64,000 nucleotides of DNA from Lentzea aerocolonigenes (GCF_000974445.1 NZ_BBOJ01000002.1:186001-250000); one strand, 5' to 3'. Counted from the first letter of the stretch, positions 7,290 to 16,443 are shown. The notes: generated from the sequence alone by a model not told the origin. Translations and numbers: made by a program.

Positions 7290-8969
7290 TCACGGAGCTT
7301 TCGACATTGTGCAGACAACTTCTTCCGGACGGCGCGACACGAGGTGGCCGGCCGTCCGCAGGGCGAGCGCCGCCATCGTCAGCGACGGGTTCGACGTGCC
7401 GAGCGACGGCATGCTCCCGCAGCCCACCGCGTACAGGTTGGGGTGGTCCCAGCACCGCTGCCACCTGTCCACCACCGAGTCGCGTGGCGAGTCCCCCATC
7501 ACGTGCGTGCCACCGCCGTGGCCCGCGCCCCAGTACCGGAGCGGCTCGCCGTCGTGCTCGAAGTACCGTTCGTCGTCCGGCTTGTACGACGTGTGGTCCT
7601 CGGCGCCGAGCAGCTCGAAGATGCGGTCCGACGCCCGTTTCGCGGCCAGCAGACCGTCCTTCACGTAGTCCGACAGTCCGTAGTGGACGCTCGGCCGCGG
7701 GTTGCCCAGGGCGTCGAGGTCCGTGCCGAGCGTGACCCGGTTCGCCGGATCGGCCTCCTGCTCGATCTCGAACTGCAGCGCGAACTGCCGGCCGACCCGG
7801 TCCGCGACGGCCTGCCGCAGCGCCTTGCCGCGCAGGCCCGCCGCGACGAACTCGGCCGTGTCCGAGCCGGGACTGCCCGCCGACCAGCCCCAGCCCCAGT
7901 TGCCGATCTCGATCCGGAACGGCGCCCGCGTGCAGCGCTGCGGACCGGAGCGGAACACCTCGATGCCCGTCGTCGAGCCGGGGCCGCGGAACGGGCCGAT
8001 CTGCTGCGGCATCAACGCCCACGTCAGCAGCGCCGGGTGGTCCATCAGGTTGCGGCCCACCTGGTCGCTGCTGTTCGCGAGCCCGGACATCAGCAGCAGT
8101 TTGGCGTTCTCGATGGCGTGCGCGGCGAGGACGACGAGGTCCGCCTCTTCCTCGTGCCGCGTGTGCCTGCCGCTCGTGTCGTCCTCGTAGCGCTGGTAGG
8201 TCACTTTGGTGATGCGCCCGAACTCGTCGGCGTGCACCCGGTTCACGACGCAGCGGGTGCGCAGCTCGACGGCGGCGGACCACTGCTTCTGCGTGCGGTG
8301 CGGCGTGTACTTGGCGTTCTCCGGGCAGATCGGCACGCAGCTCGCGTAGCCCGCGCACAGCTGCCCGTGCGGCCGGTAGCCGTTCACCGGAATCCCGTTG
8401 CGCGCCTGAGGAGTTCCGACGACGAGAAGCTCGTTCCCGTCGATGCTCTGACCGTCCACGACGGACGCGATCGCCTCGTCGAGGTACGTGCGGGGCAGGG
8501 CGTGCATGGGATAGCGGTAGCCGTCCGCCACGGGAAGGTGCTGGCGCTGCTCGTCGGCGTCGGCCGCGACGCCGATCTCCCACTCCGCGGCGCGGTAGTA
8601 GGGCTCCAGCTCGTCGTAGGAGAGCGGCCAGTTGCGGCCGCGCCCGAGGTCGGCGGTGCGGAAGTCCTCGGGATGCATGCGCGGTGTGATGCCGGTCCAC
8701 GCGGTGCCGGTGCCACCGTTCATCCGCAGGTAGGGGCTGCTGTAGTCGAACGGCCCGGTGTTGATCAGGTAGTCGCTCGACGGCGCCGCGGCGGTCGTCC
8801 GGTACGGCGCGAGCGGTGTCTTGACGAGCGCGGTCCGGAACCTGCGCACCGCCTCGTCGTGGTCGTTGTGCGCTCCCGCCTCCAGCACGAGCACGCGAAA
8901 CCCGTTGTCCCCCAGCACCTTGGCGATCAGCGAGCCGGCGAACCCCGCGCCGACGACCACGGCCCTCAC
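7290..8969 (-). CDS. GMC-family FAD oxidoreductase
   Basis: 559 residues. The N-terminal Rossmann FAD motif is VVVGAGFAGSLIAKVLG. The C-terminal GMC-type signature runs GGTHVMGDSPRDSVVD, then NLYAVGCGSMPSLGTSNPSLTM, with the expected His and Asn in the active-site half. GMC enzymes oxidise alcohols or sugars; a middle Cys pair (CAGYASCVPICPENAK) resembles the Cys cluster of membrane sugar/gluconate dehydrogenase large subunits. GTG at 8969 overlaps the stop of the small gene upstream (GTGA), matching a two-subunit dehydrogenase. No cytochrome c subunit is encoded nearby, so the electron acceptor is unknown. Confidence 0.87.
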   Translation of the reverse strand: MRAVVVGAGFAGSLIAKVLGDNGFRVLVLEAGAHNDHDEAVRRFRTALVKTPLAPYRTTAAAPSSDYLINTGPFDYSSPYLRMNGGTGTAWTGITPRMHPEDFRTADLGRGRNWPLSYDELEPYYRAAEWEIGVAADADEQRQHLPVADGYRYPMHALPRTYLDEAIASVVDGQSIDGNELLVVGTPQARNGIPVNGYRPHGQLCAGYASCVPICPENAKYTPHRTQKQWSAAVELRTRCVVNRVHADEFGRITKVTYQRYEDDTSGRHTRHEEEADLVVLAAHAIENAKLLLMSGLANSSDQVGRNLMDHPALLTWALMPQQIGPFRGPGSTTGIEVFRSGPQRCTRAPFRIEIGNWGWGWSAGSPGSDTAEFVAAGLRGKALRQAVADRVGRQFALQFEIEQEADPANRVTLGTDLDALGNPRPSVHYGLSDYVKDGLLAAKRASDRIFELLGAEDHTSYKPDDERYFEHDGEPLRYWGAGHGGGTHVMGDSPRDSVVDRWQRCWDHPNLYAVGCGSMPSLGTSNPSLTMAALALRTAGHLVSRRPEEVVCTMSKAP

Positions 8970-9244
8970 GAGGTGCTTCTTCTGGGTCTGCGCTCCCAGC
9001 TGCCGAAACCGGGCGCGCGGGTGCCAGGCGCGGCCACCCCGACGGCCTTCCACGCCAGCCCTTCGGCGTAGGCGCGGGCACTCGGCACGACCCCGTGCCA
9101 CACCCCGGTGTACCAGAGCTCGATGATGTCGGCTTCCGGCGCGCCCTGCGCCAGCGCGCGGTACTGCTCGACCAGTCCGGTCGACCTCAGCTCCTCCGCC
9201 GAGAACCCGGTCAGCTCGGCGGACAACTCCACGAACGCGTCCAT
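8966..9244 (-). CDS. FAD-SLDH-like small subunit of the GMC dehydrogenase
   Basis: 92 residues starting at ATG 9244. The end of the protein, IIELWYTGVWHGVV followed by ARAYAEGLAWKAVG, matches the pattern of the small subunit of membrane sorbitol/fructose-type dehydrogenases (aWYlGvv...Y..alm). Those subunits help export or stabilise the flavin subunit, but here no Tat or Sec signal is present. Its stop overlaps the start of the GMC gene, so the two are made together. The family call rests on a short motif plus the gene order. Confidence 0.6.
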   Translation of the reverse strand: MDAFVELSAELTGFSAEELRSTGLVEQYRALAQGAPEADIIELWYTGVWHGVVPSARAYAEGLAWKAVGVAAPGTRAPGFGSWERRPRRSTS

Positions 9245-9295
9245 CGCGCCATCCTCACGGAGGCCCTGTCCTGCGCCAAACGATCTGACCAAGGC

Positions 9296-9628
9296 TCACC
9301 CGCGTGGCCCAACCGCCATTTCGCCCAGCAACGACCAGTCGTCCTGCTCCAGCACGGCGTTGACGATCCGCGGCGTCTCCTGCAGGTACGGCGGCAGCTC
9401 GGCCTGCGCGACCTTGAAGTGCGCGGACTGCACGTGCGCGGCCCCGGCGTCCCCGTCCCGGAACGCCTCGACGAGCACGTACTCGGTCTCGTCGTCGAGG
9501 CTGCGCGACCAGTCGAACCACAGGCAGCCGGGCTCGCCGCGGGTGGCCTCGGTGAAGGCGCGGGAGAGCTCGGGCCAGGTGTCGGCGTACTCGGGCAGGA
9601 CGCGGAACTTCGCGGTGATGAAGATCAA
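9296..9628 (-). CDS. Antibiotic biosynthesis monooxygenase (ABM) domain protein
   Basis: 110 residues, one ABM-type dimeric alpha/beta-barrel: LIFITAKFRVLPEYADTW, FTEATRGEPGCLWFDWSRS, VLVEAFRDGDAGAAHVQSAHF. Such proteins act as cofactor-free monooxygenases or quinol-related enzymes. The start is a TTG at 9628 because GGAGG lies 5 nt upstream; an earlier in-frame start would have no such site. It lies 51 bp upstream of the FAD-SLDH-like gene in the same direction and may share its transcript. Substrate unknown. Confidence 0.83.
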   Translation of the reverse strand: MIFITAKFRVLPEYADTWPELSRAFTEATRGEPGCLWFDWSRSLDDETEYVLVEAFRDGDAGAAHVQSAHFKVAQAELPPYLQETPRIVNAVLEQDDWSLLGEMAVGPRG

Positions 9629-9722
9629 GACGGCCTCCTTCGCGTGATCACGCCCCGAGCCTATGGGGTGAGGCGGGGTTGCGCGCCCTGCGAGGTCGCA
9701 CAACCTGCGCGATCATCCCCGA

Positions 9723-11687
9723 GTGCCCGAGATGATCGACACCCGCCGGCGCAACCTCGTCGTCGCGGCCGTCCTGCTGGCCATGCTCCTGGCCGCCCTC
9801 GACCAGACCATCGTGTCCACCGCTCTGCCGACGATGGTCGCCGACCTCGGCGGCGGCGCGCACCTGTCGTGGGTCGTCACGTCCTACCTGCTCGCCGAGA
9901 CCGTCATGACGGTCCTGATCGGCAAGTTCGGTGACCTCTACGGGCGCAAGAAGACGTTCGTGGTCAGCGTCGTCCTGTTCCTGGCCGGCTCGTTCTTCGC
10001 GGGCTGGTCGGAGTCGATGGGCACGCTCATCGCGTTCCGCGCTGTGCAGGGGCTCGGCGCGGGTGGGCTCATGGTCACCTCGACGGCGATCATCGCGGAC
10101 GTCGTGCCGCTGCGGGAACGCGGCAAGTTCCAGGGGTTCGCGGGTGCGGTGTTCGGCATCGCCACGGTGGCCGGGCCGTTGCTCGGCGGACTGTTCGTGG
10201 ACCACCTGAGCTGGCGGTGGGCGTTCTACGTGAACATCCCGCTCGGCGTCGCCGTGATCGCAGTGGCGCTGGCGGCCCTGCCCACGATCAGGACCGACGC
10301 CCACCCGAAGATCGACTACGCCGGCATCGCGCTCATCGCGCTCGCGGCCACCGGGCTGACGCTGGTCACGAGCTGGGGCGGCACCGAGTACCCGTGGACG
10401 TCGCCGACGATCCTGGGCATGGCCGCCGGGTCGGTCGTGCTGCTCGTCGCGTTCGTGTTCGTCGAGCAGCGCGCGGCCGAGCCGATGCTGCCGATGCGGT
10501 TGTTCTCGAGCCGGGTCTTCACGGTGTCGGGTGTGCTGAGCTTCGTCGTCGGGTTCGCGATGCTCGGCGGCATCACCTACCTGCCGATCTACCTCCAGTA
10601 CGTGCGCGGCGAGTCGGCGACGGCCTCCGGGCTGTGGATGCTGCCGCTGATCGCCGGACTCATGACCACGGCATTGCTCACCGGCAACGTGATCAGCCGC
10701 ACCGGCAGGTACCGGATCTTCCCGCTGGCCGGGTCCGCGGGGCTCGCACTCGGCCTCCTGCTGCTGTCCTTTTTGGACGCGACCACGAGCTACTGGGTCG
10801 TGGGCACGTTCATGGTCGTGCTGGGCGCGGGCATCGGCCTGGTCATGCAGGTGCCGGTGATCGTCGTGCAGAGCACCACGAACTACACCGACCTCGGCGT
10901 CGCCACGTCCGGCATCAGCTTCCTGCGCACCATGGGCAGCTCGTTCGGCGTCGCGCTGTTCGGCACGATCTACGCGAACCAGCTGCCGAAACACCTCCAG
11001 GGGATCGACCCGCGCGCCACCGCCAGTCCCGCCGCCGTCCACGCGCTGCCCGAGGCCGTCAAAGCGCCGATCGTGAACGGGTACGCGGAAACCGTGCAGA
11101 CGATGTTCCTCATCGCCGCCCCGATCGGCCTGGTGGCGCTGGCCGTCGCGTTCTTCCTGCCGCAGGTGCGGTTGCGCGACACGTCACGCGCCGCCGCCAC
11201 CGGCAACAGCGGTGTGGGCGAGAGCTTCGCCGCGCCGCCGTCCAGCTCCTACGACGAACTGCGCAAGCTGGTGTCCACGGTCGTCGCGAAGTCCGGCGAG
11301 GACCCGCACCTCGCCGTGCTCCGGCGGTCCGGCGTCGCGCTGCCGCTGGAACAGGCGTGGCTGCTCGGGCGGGTGTACCGGGCGTCGACGGACGACGGGG
11401 TCGCCACGCTCGACGAGATCGCCGAGATGACGGAGGTGCCCGGCGGCATCTTCGAACCGACGGCGCAGGCGCTCGTGCGGTCGGGGCACCTGACGTTCAG
11501 CGGCGACGGCTACCGGTTCACCGACGAGGGCGCGGACGTGTTCGCCCAGCTCGTCAGGGCGTGGCGGCGGTGGCTGCTCGACCAGCTCGACGACTGGCAC
11601 GAGCCGGACCAGCGCGACTTCGCGCAGGCGCTCGACTCGTTCACCGACGAGCTGATCGAGAGCGGCCGTCAGATGAGCAGGGTCTAG
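9723..11687 (+). CDS. DHA2-family MFS drug exporter with C-terminal winged-helix domain
   Basis: 654 residues. Residues 1 to about 500 are an EmrB/QacA-like 14-helix transporter: LAALDQTIVSTALPTMVADLGG (motif D1), GKFGDLYGRKKTF (motif A) and RAVQGLGAGGLMVTSTAII (helix 4, motif B-like). It should export drugs or metabolites with proton antiport. After the last helix a linker (residues about 495-515) leads to a ~140-residue soluble part with a MarR-like winged helix: TLDEIAEMTEVPGGIFEPTAQALVRSGHLT and YRFTDEGADVF. The stop overlaps the stop of the convergent AfsR-like gene by 4 bp (CTAG). Confidence 0.88.
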   Translation: MPEMIDTRRRNLVVAAVLLAMLLAALDQTIVSTALPTMVADLGGGAHLSWVVTSYLLAETVMTVLIGKFGDLYGRKKTFVVSVVLFLAGSFFAGWSESMGTLIAFRAVQGLGAGGLMVTSTAIIADVVPLRERGKFQGFAGAVFGIATVAGPLLGGLFVDHLSWRWAFYVNIPLGVAVIAVALAALPTIRTDAHPKIDYAGIALIALAATGLTLVTSWGGTEYPWTSPTILGMAAGSVVLLVAFVFVEQRAAEPMLPMRLFSSRVFTVSGVLSFVVGFAMLGGITYLPIYLQYVRGESATASGLWMLPLIAGLMTTALLTGNVISRTGRYRIFPLAGSAGLALGLLLLSFLDATTSYWVVGTFMVVLGAGIGLVMQVPVIVVQSTTNYTDLGVATSGISFLRTMGSSFGVALFGTIYANQLPKHLQGIDPRATASPAAVHALPEAVKAPIVNGYAETVQTMFLIAAPIGLVALAVAFFLPQVRLRDTSRAAATGNSGVGESFAAPPSSSYDELRKLVSTVVAKSGEDPHLAVLRRSGVALPLEQAWLLGRVYRASTDDGVATLDEIAEMTEVPGGIFEPTAQALVRSGHLTFSGDGYRFTDEGADVFAQLVRAWRRWLLDQLDDWHEPDQRDFAQALDSFTDELIESGRQMSRV

Positions 11688-14302
11688 ATCCTGGCCTCCA
11701 GGGCCGCCGCCTCCGACACACGCCCCTGCACCCGGTACAGCTCCAGAGCCCGCCCCCACTGCTCGCGCGCCAGGTCGTCCTCCCCGGCCGCCGCGTGCAC
11801 GTCGCCGAGGTGCTCCAGCACCGTGGCCTGCTCCGCCGAGTTGTCCAGCTCCCGGTAAAGCGCCAGCGCCTCGCGGTAGTGCGCGACGGCGTCAGCGTGC
11901 CGGCCGTCGTGGTGGGCGATGTGCGCGAGACTGTCCAAAGTGGCCGCCGAGCCCTCGGTGTGGCCGAGTTTGTCGTTGAGCAGCACGGCGTCCTCGCAGT
12001 ACGTCCTGGCTTCGGCGTAGCGGTTCAGGCACGCGTACCGCCAGCCCACCTCGTTCAGCGACTCGGCCTCCCGGATCTGGGCACCGGCCGCGCGGAACTT
12101 CTCCAGGCCCAGCAGCGAGTGCTCCAGCGCCTTCTCCAGATCGCCCTCGAACTCCGCGGCCCACGCGATCGCCCGGTGCGCCGCGCCGTGCGCCGCGTTG
12201 TCGCCGGTCCGCGCGAACAGCTCCAGGCTGCGGTCGAAGTGCCTGTGCCCCAACGAGGACTGGCCCAGCTCCACGTAGTCGGCGCCGAGGCACATGTGCG
12301 CGGTCGCCTGCCTGGTCTCGTCTCCCAGGGCTTCTGCCGCGCGCAACGCCATCAGCCACGCATCCACGTCGTCGGAGGTGCGCCCCCGGCGGAGGTGGTA
12401 GCTGTTCATCGTGCGGCCGAGCATCGACACGACCTCGAAGTCACCTCGCTCCAGCGCAAGCCGCTGCTCGGTCATCAGACACGCGTGCTCGGCGTCGAAC
12501 CACGCCATCACCGCAGCCCGGTCCGCGAACGACAGGACGTGGCCGCTTTCGTGCTCCGGCAGGGCTTTGTGCGGCTCCAGCGCGAGCGCCGCGGCCCGCG
12601 CGGTCGCCGCGTAGAAGTCCGCCAGCCGGGAGCCGGGGGAAGCCGGGAGGTCCGCCGCGTACAACCCGACCAGGTCGTGCATCCGGTACCGGCCGGGCAC
12701 GTGCTGCTGCACCAGGTGCGCGTTCTCCAGCTCCCGCAACACCATCCGCGTCCGCGTCACGGACCTGTCCAGCAGCGCCGCGACCGCCGCGAGCGACACG
12801 TCCGCCGTGCCGACGGTCCCGAGCAGCCCGAACGCGCGCGCCGCCTCGTCCGACAGCGCCGCGACGGACCACGAGAACACCGCGCGCAGGTTCGTGCCGA
12901 TCTCTCCCGCGTCCAGCGCGTCGAGCGGCTGTTCCCGCAGCTCCTCCGCGAACACCGCCAGCGGGAAGTCCGGTTCCATCGCGGCCCGCGCGGCGACGAT
13001 CGACAACGCCAGCGGCAGCCCACCGCACCAGCTCACCAGGTCGGCGACCACGCCGGGCTCGGCCGCCACCCGCTCCACGCCGAGCCGCGCGGCCAGGAAC
13101 TCGTGGGCATCGACAGGCAGCAGCACGTCGAGCGACACCGACCTGGCGCCGTGCGCGGCCACCAGTCCCGCCAGCTTGAGCCTGCTCGTGACGAGCACCG
13201 TCGCGGTCGGGCCCGGCAGCAGCGGCACGACCTGCTCGGTGGACCGCGCGTTGTCGAGCAGCACCAGCATCCGCTTGCCCGCGACCACGCTCCGGTACCG
13301 CGCGGCCAGCGCGTCCAGCCCGGCGGGGATCGTCCTCTCCCCCAACGCCTCCAGGAACTCCCGCAGCACGGTCTCCGGCGGCGTCGGCTCAGCCGACGGG
13401 TCGAACCCGCGCAGGTTCACGTACAGCTGACCGTCCGGGAACTCCTCGACGTGCCGGTGCGCCCAGTGCAACGCGAGAGCGGTCTTGCCGATGCCGCCCG
13501 TGCCGCCGATCGCGGTGATCACGACGGTGCCCGACGACCCCAGTGCGGCCAGTTCGTCCGAACGGCCGGTGAACCACGGGTGCGGCGCCGGCAGCTGCCG
13601 TGGCCCGCTCGGGCGCGGTTCCGCGTCTCCGGCGAGGACCCGCTGGTGGACCTCCTGCAACGGCTTGCTCGGATCCACGCCGAGCTCGTCGGCGAGCCGG
13701 CGACGCACGGAGTCGTAGTGCCGCAACGCCTCCGCGTCGTTGCCGGACAGGTGCAGCGCCAGCACCAGTTGCGCGGCAAGGCGTTCGTCGTGCGGTCGTT
13801 CGTCGGCCGCCCGCCGCAACGCGGGCAGCACCGCGGCGTGCCTGCCGTCCGCGAGCGCCACGTCGTTGCGGTCCAACTCGGCGGCCTCGCGTTCGGCGTG
13901 CAGGCTCTCCCGCAGCGCGTCGAACCACGGCGACTCGAGCCCGTCCAGCGCCTGCCCGCGCCACAACGCGAGTGCCGCGTCGAAATCGCCTTCCCGCACC
14001 AATGCCCGGAATCGGAACAAGTCGACCCGAGACGACTCCACGGTCAGCCGATAACCGGCGGGAGAACGTTCGATGTCCACCCCGAGAACCTTGCGAAGCT
14101 TCGACACGTATCCGTACAGCGTCTCGCGCGCTCTCAGCGGCGCCCGGTCGCCCCACACGCGGTCGAGCAGCCGGTCGACCGGTACCGGCCTCCCCTCCTC
14201 CACCAGCAGTGCGACCAGCACGGACCGTTGCCGGACGTGGCCGATCTCGACCACCTCACCCCGGTCTCGCACCTCGACGGCACCGAGCAGCCCGAACTCC
14301 AC
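11684..14302 (-). CDS. AfsR/SARP-type transcriptional regulator with NB-ARC and TPR domains
   Basis: 872 residues. An OmpR-like winged helix (about 1-90, EFGLLGAVEVRDRG, then YGYVSKLRKVLG) is followed by a BTAD activation domain (about 95-240), an NB-ARC STAND ATPase with P-loop GGTGGIGKTAL and Walker B MLVLLDN, and C-terminal TPR-like repeats (GQSSLGHRHFDRSLELF, ADAVAHYREALALYREL). AfsR-like proteins switch on secondary metabolism or development. GTG at 14302 is chosen because GAGGGG lies 6 nt upstream; an ATG at 14335 is also in frame. It faces a small secreted protein gene 128 bp away, a likely target. Confidence 0.9.
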   Translation of the reverse strand: MEFGLLGAVEVRDRGEVVEIGHVRQRSVLVALLVEEGRPVPVDRLLDRVWGDRAPLRARETLYGYVSKLRKVLGVDIERSPAGYRLTVESSRVDLFRFRALVREGDFDAALALWRGQALDGLESPWFDALRESLHAEREAAELDRNDVALADGRHAAVLPALRRAADERPHDERLAAQLVLALHLSGNDAEALRHYDSVRRRLADELGVDPSKPLQEVHQRVLAGDAEPRPSGPRQLPAPHPWFTGRSDELAALGSSGTVVITAIGGTGGIGKTALALHWAHRHVEEFPDGQLYVNLRGFDPSAEPTPPETVLREFLEALGERTIPAGLDALAARYRSVVAGKRMLVLLDNARSTEQVVPLLPGPTATVLVTSRLKLAGLVAAHGARSVSLDVLLPVDAHEFLAARLGVERVAAEPGVVADLVSWCGGLPLALSIVAARAAMEPDFPLAVFAEELREQPLDALDAGEIGTNLRAVFSWSVAALSDEAARAFGLLGTVGTADVSLAAVAALLDRSVTRTRMVLRELENAHLVQQHVPGRYRMHDLVGLYAADLPASPGSRLADFYAATARAAALALEPHKALPEHESGHVLSFADRAAVMAWFDAEHACLMTEQRLALERGDFEVVSMLGRTMNSYHLRRGRTSDDVDAWLMALRAAEALGDETRQATAHMCLGADYVELGQSSLGHRHFDRSLELFARTGDNAAHGAAHRAIAWAAEFEGDLEKALEHSLLGLEKFRAAGAQIREAESLNEVGWRYACLNRYAEARTYCEDAVLLNDKLGHTEGSAATLDSLAHIAHHDGRHADAVAHYREALALYRELDNSAEQATVLEHLGDVHAAAGEDDLAREQWGRALELYRVQGRVSEAAALEARI

Positions 14303-14429
14303 TTCCCACCCCTCAGCTGCGGATTCAAGGTTCATCCTAGGTTCGCACCCGACCGAAGGAGCAACGTCGTGGTCACGGGCCGAACGGCTCGTGGGAGATC
14401 TCCCGGATTTCAGATGTCAAGGGGTATTC

Positions 14430-14798
14430 GTGAAGTCTCGTAATTTCGTCCTGGCAGTCGCGGGTCTGGGGCTCGCACTCGGCGGGCTCGTTCCCGCTGT
14501 CGCCAGCGCGGAGACCTCCGGCGACGTGTCCGTCCAGGAAGTGCACCGCAAGTCGGCGAAGTGCCGCACGCCGGAAGGCCAGAAGATCAACATCTCCTGG
14601 GGCGACGGCAACGTCAGCACGACGGTCTACTACAACAACCACTGCAACCAGGCTCGGGCGATCGAGCTGGAGTTCGTGAAGGAGAGCGGCGAGCGCTTCA
14701 ACAAGTGCTTCGTCGCACCGGCGCGGACGCAGGGCCACAAGAAGATCGATTACGGCATGCCGAACAAGGTGTCGATCCTCGACGGCGGCCGCTGCTGA
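14430..14798 (+). CDS. Small secreted Cys-containing protein
   Basis: 122 residues starting at GTG 14430 behind AAGGGG. A Sec signal peptide (KSRNFVLAVAGLGLALGG...VASA) is followed by a basic mature domain of about 93 residues containing four Cys (CRTPEGQK, NNHCNQ, NKCFVAP, GGRC), which could form two disulfides. No family is recognised; the pattern resembles small beta-rich extracellular proteins of streptomycetes. It is divergent from the AfsR-like gene and followed by a strong terminator, so it forms its own transcript. Confidence 0.72.
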   Translation: MKSRNFVLAVAGLGLALGGLVPAVASAETSGDVSVQEVHRKSAKCRTPEGQKINISWGDGNVSTTVYYNNHCNQARAIELEFVKESGERFNKCFVAPARTQGHKKIDYGMPNKVSILDGGRC

Positions 14799-14814
14799 TC
14801 GGGTCCTGATGCCT

Positions 14815-14859
14815 GGAGGGCCCCGGACACCAACCGGCAGCCCGGCCGCGGGGCCCTCC
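14815..14859 (+). terminator. Hairpin terminator after the secreted protein gene
   Basis: GGAGGGCCCCG and its exact complement CGGGGCCCTCC enclose a 23-nt loop, 16 bp past the stop. An 11-bp GC-only stem without U-tract. Confidence 0.72.
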
Positions 14860-14932
14860 ACCATCAGCCCAGCGAAAGATCACCCGACCAGACCAGGGCG
14901 GAGTCGTTCCTCCACATGCGACCCTGGAACCG

Positions 14933-16066
14933 ATGAGCACCACGCGAATCGGGTCGTTCAACGTGGAGAACATGTTCGAGCGCCCCAAGGTGATGGCCAG
15001 GGGCGCGACGAAGCACGCGGCCCCGGTTCTGGCCGCCCACGCGCGTTTCAACGAGCTCATCGCCTCGGACGACTACTCACCCGAGGTCAAGGAAGAACTG
15101 CTCGAACACCTGGCAACGCTCGAGTTGCTGCGCAGCGACCGCAGCAGGTACGCGATCCTGCGCCGCATCCGCGGCAGGTTCCTCGCGCGGCACCGCACCG
15201 GCGAAACCTCAGTCGTGGCAAGCGGTCGCGAGTCCTGGGTCGGCTGGGTGGAGCTCACCACCGAACCCATCAGCGAGCTCGCCACGCGGCACACCGCCCA
15301 GGTGATGCGCGACGTCGGCGCCCACGTCCTCGGCGTGGTCGAGGCCGAGTCCCGCGAGCTGCTGCACATGTTCTCCGCCAGCATGCTCAAGAACGTCGGC
15401 TGGACCCCGTACGAGGAGGTCCACCTCATCGACGGCAACGACGAACGCGGCATCAACGTCGGCCTGCTGACCCGCGACGCGCACGAGGTCATCACCATCC
15501 GGACCCACGTGTACGCCAAGGACAGCTCCGGCGTGATCTTCTCCAGGGACTGCGCCGAGTACCACGTGCGCACGCCCGCCGGTCCCGAGCTGGTCGTGCT
15601 CGTGAACCACCTGAAGTCCAAGGGTTACGGTGCTCCCGGCGACCCGATCGGCGCCCGCCGCCGGTTCCGCCAGGCGGTCCGCATCGCCCGCATCGTGAAC
15701 CGGTTGCGCGACGAGGGCCACGAGCACATCGCCGTCGTCGGCGACCTCAACGACACCGCCGACAGCGAGGCGCTGCGTCCGCTCTTCCAGCGCACCGGCC
15801 TGCGCGACATCAGCGAGCACGAGAACTTCGACTGGGACCACCGCCTCGGCACGTACCGCGGCGTGAACGAGAAGGGCAAGATCGACTACGTCCTGCTCAC
15901 CCCGGACCTGTTCGCGAAGGCCACCGGTGGCGGTGTGTTCCGCAGGGGCGTGTGGCGTGGGCCGCGGACGAAGAACCGTTGGGACGTCTACGAAACCCTG
16001 ACCAGCGAGGTGCACGCGGCCAGCGACCACGCGGCGATCTACGCCGACATCGACTGGAGCGCCTAG
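14933..16066 (+). CDS. Endonuclease/exonuclease/phosphatase family protein
   Basis: 377 residues. The EEP fold is shown by RIGSFNVENMF at the N-terminus, LGVVEAES (metal-binding Glu), LVNHLKSK, HIAVVGDLNDTADSEAL (catalytic Asp-x-Asn), KIDYVLLTP and the terminal ASDHAAIYADI with the catalytic Asp-His pair. All catalytic motifs are present, so it is probably an active metal-dependent nuclease or phosphodiesterase. No signal peptide, so it is cytoplasmic. Substrate (DNA, lipid or nucleotide) cannot be told. Monocistronic. Confidence 0.88.
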   Translation: MSTTRIGSFNVENMFERPKVMARGATKHAAPVLAAHARFNELIASDDYSPEVKEELLEHLATLELLRSDRSRYAILRRIRGRFLARHRTGETSVVASGRESWVGWVELTTEPISELATRHTAQVMRDVGAHVLGVVEAESRELLHMFSASMLKNVGWTPYEEVHLIDGNDERGINVGLLTRDAHEVITIRTHVYAKDSSGVIFSRDCAEYHVRTPAGPELVVLVNHLKSKGYGAPGDPIGARRRFRQAVRIARIVNRLRDEGHEHIAVVGDLNDTADSEALRPLFQRTGLRDISEHENFDWDHRLGTYRGVNEKGKIDYVLLTPDLFAKATGGGVFRRGVWRGPRTKNRWDVYETLTSEVHAASDHAAIYADIDWSA

Positions 16067-16076
16067 ACAACTGTGC

Positions 16077-16367
16077 TCAGACCACGTCGACGGTCACCTC
16101 GACGACGTCTCCCGGCCCCACGTCGTTCTTCTTGCGCACAGCGGCCTTGATCGGCAGCACGTAGCAGCCGGACTGCTTGTCCGGAAACACCGACGTCGAC
16201 CACGACGAGGCGCCGAGCCCTGCGCGGACCTTCACGGAACCGAAGCCGGCGCCGGGCGTGGCGAGTTCCCTGATCTGTTCGGAAACGTCCTCCGGCAGCG
16301 TCACGAAAGTCCACGTGTCCATGCGCCGGGCGTCCCAGAGCCACAATTCCGCGTCGAAGACGAACAT
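16077..16367 (-). CDS. DUF1905 domain protein
   Basis: 96 residues from ATG 16367. The single domain matches DUF1905: FDAELWLWDARRMDTWTFVTLP, then FGSVKVRAGLGASSWSTSVFP, GCYVLPIKAAVRKKN and GDVVEVTVDV. These are small beta-barrel proteins of unknown function, often fused to YdeI-like domains. Its promoter faces the iron-transport operon; a CATAAT -10-like box lies a few bases ahead of the start, so the message may be leaderless. The stop is 11 bp from the EEP gene stop, convergent. Confidence 0.82.
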   Translation of the reverse strand: MFVFDAELWLWDARRMDTWTFVTLPEDVSEQIRELATPGAGFGSVKVRAGLGASSWSTSVFPDKQSGCYVLPIKAAVRKKNDVGPGDVVEVTVDVV

Positions 16368-16443
16368 GCTCACATTATGGGGCCAAACAGGTGATGTGTC
16401 CGTCGTCGCATCACGTAATGGCATCCACGTCTTGAATGCGACC

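Noticed and set aside
10217-14443. A very long open frame (about 1400 codons) on the plus strand
   Set aside because: It is Arg/Pro-rich nonsense crossing the exporter and the antisense of the AfsR-like gene; long open frames are common by chance in ~70% GC DNA. The real genes have clear domains in other frames.
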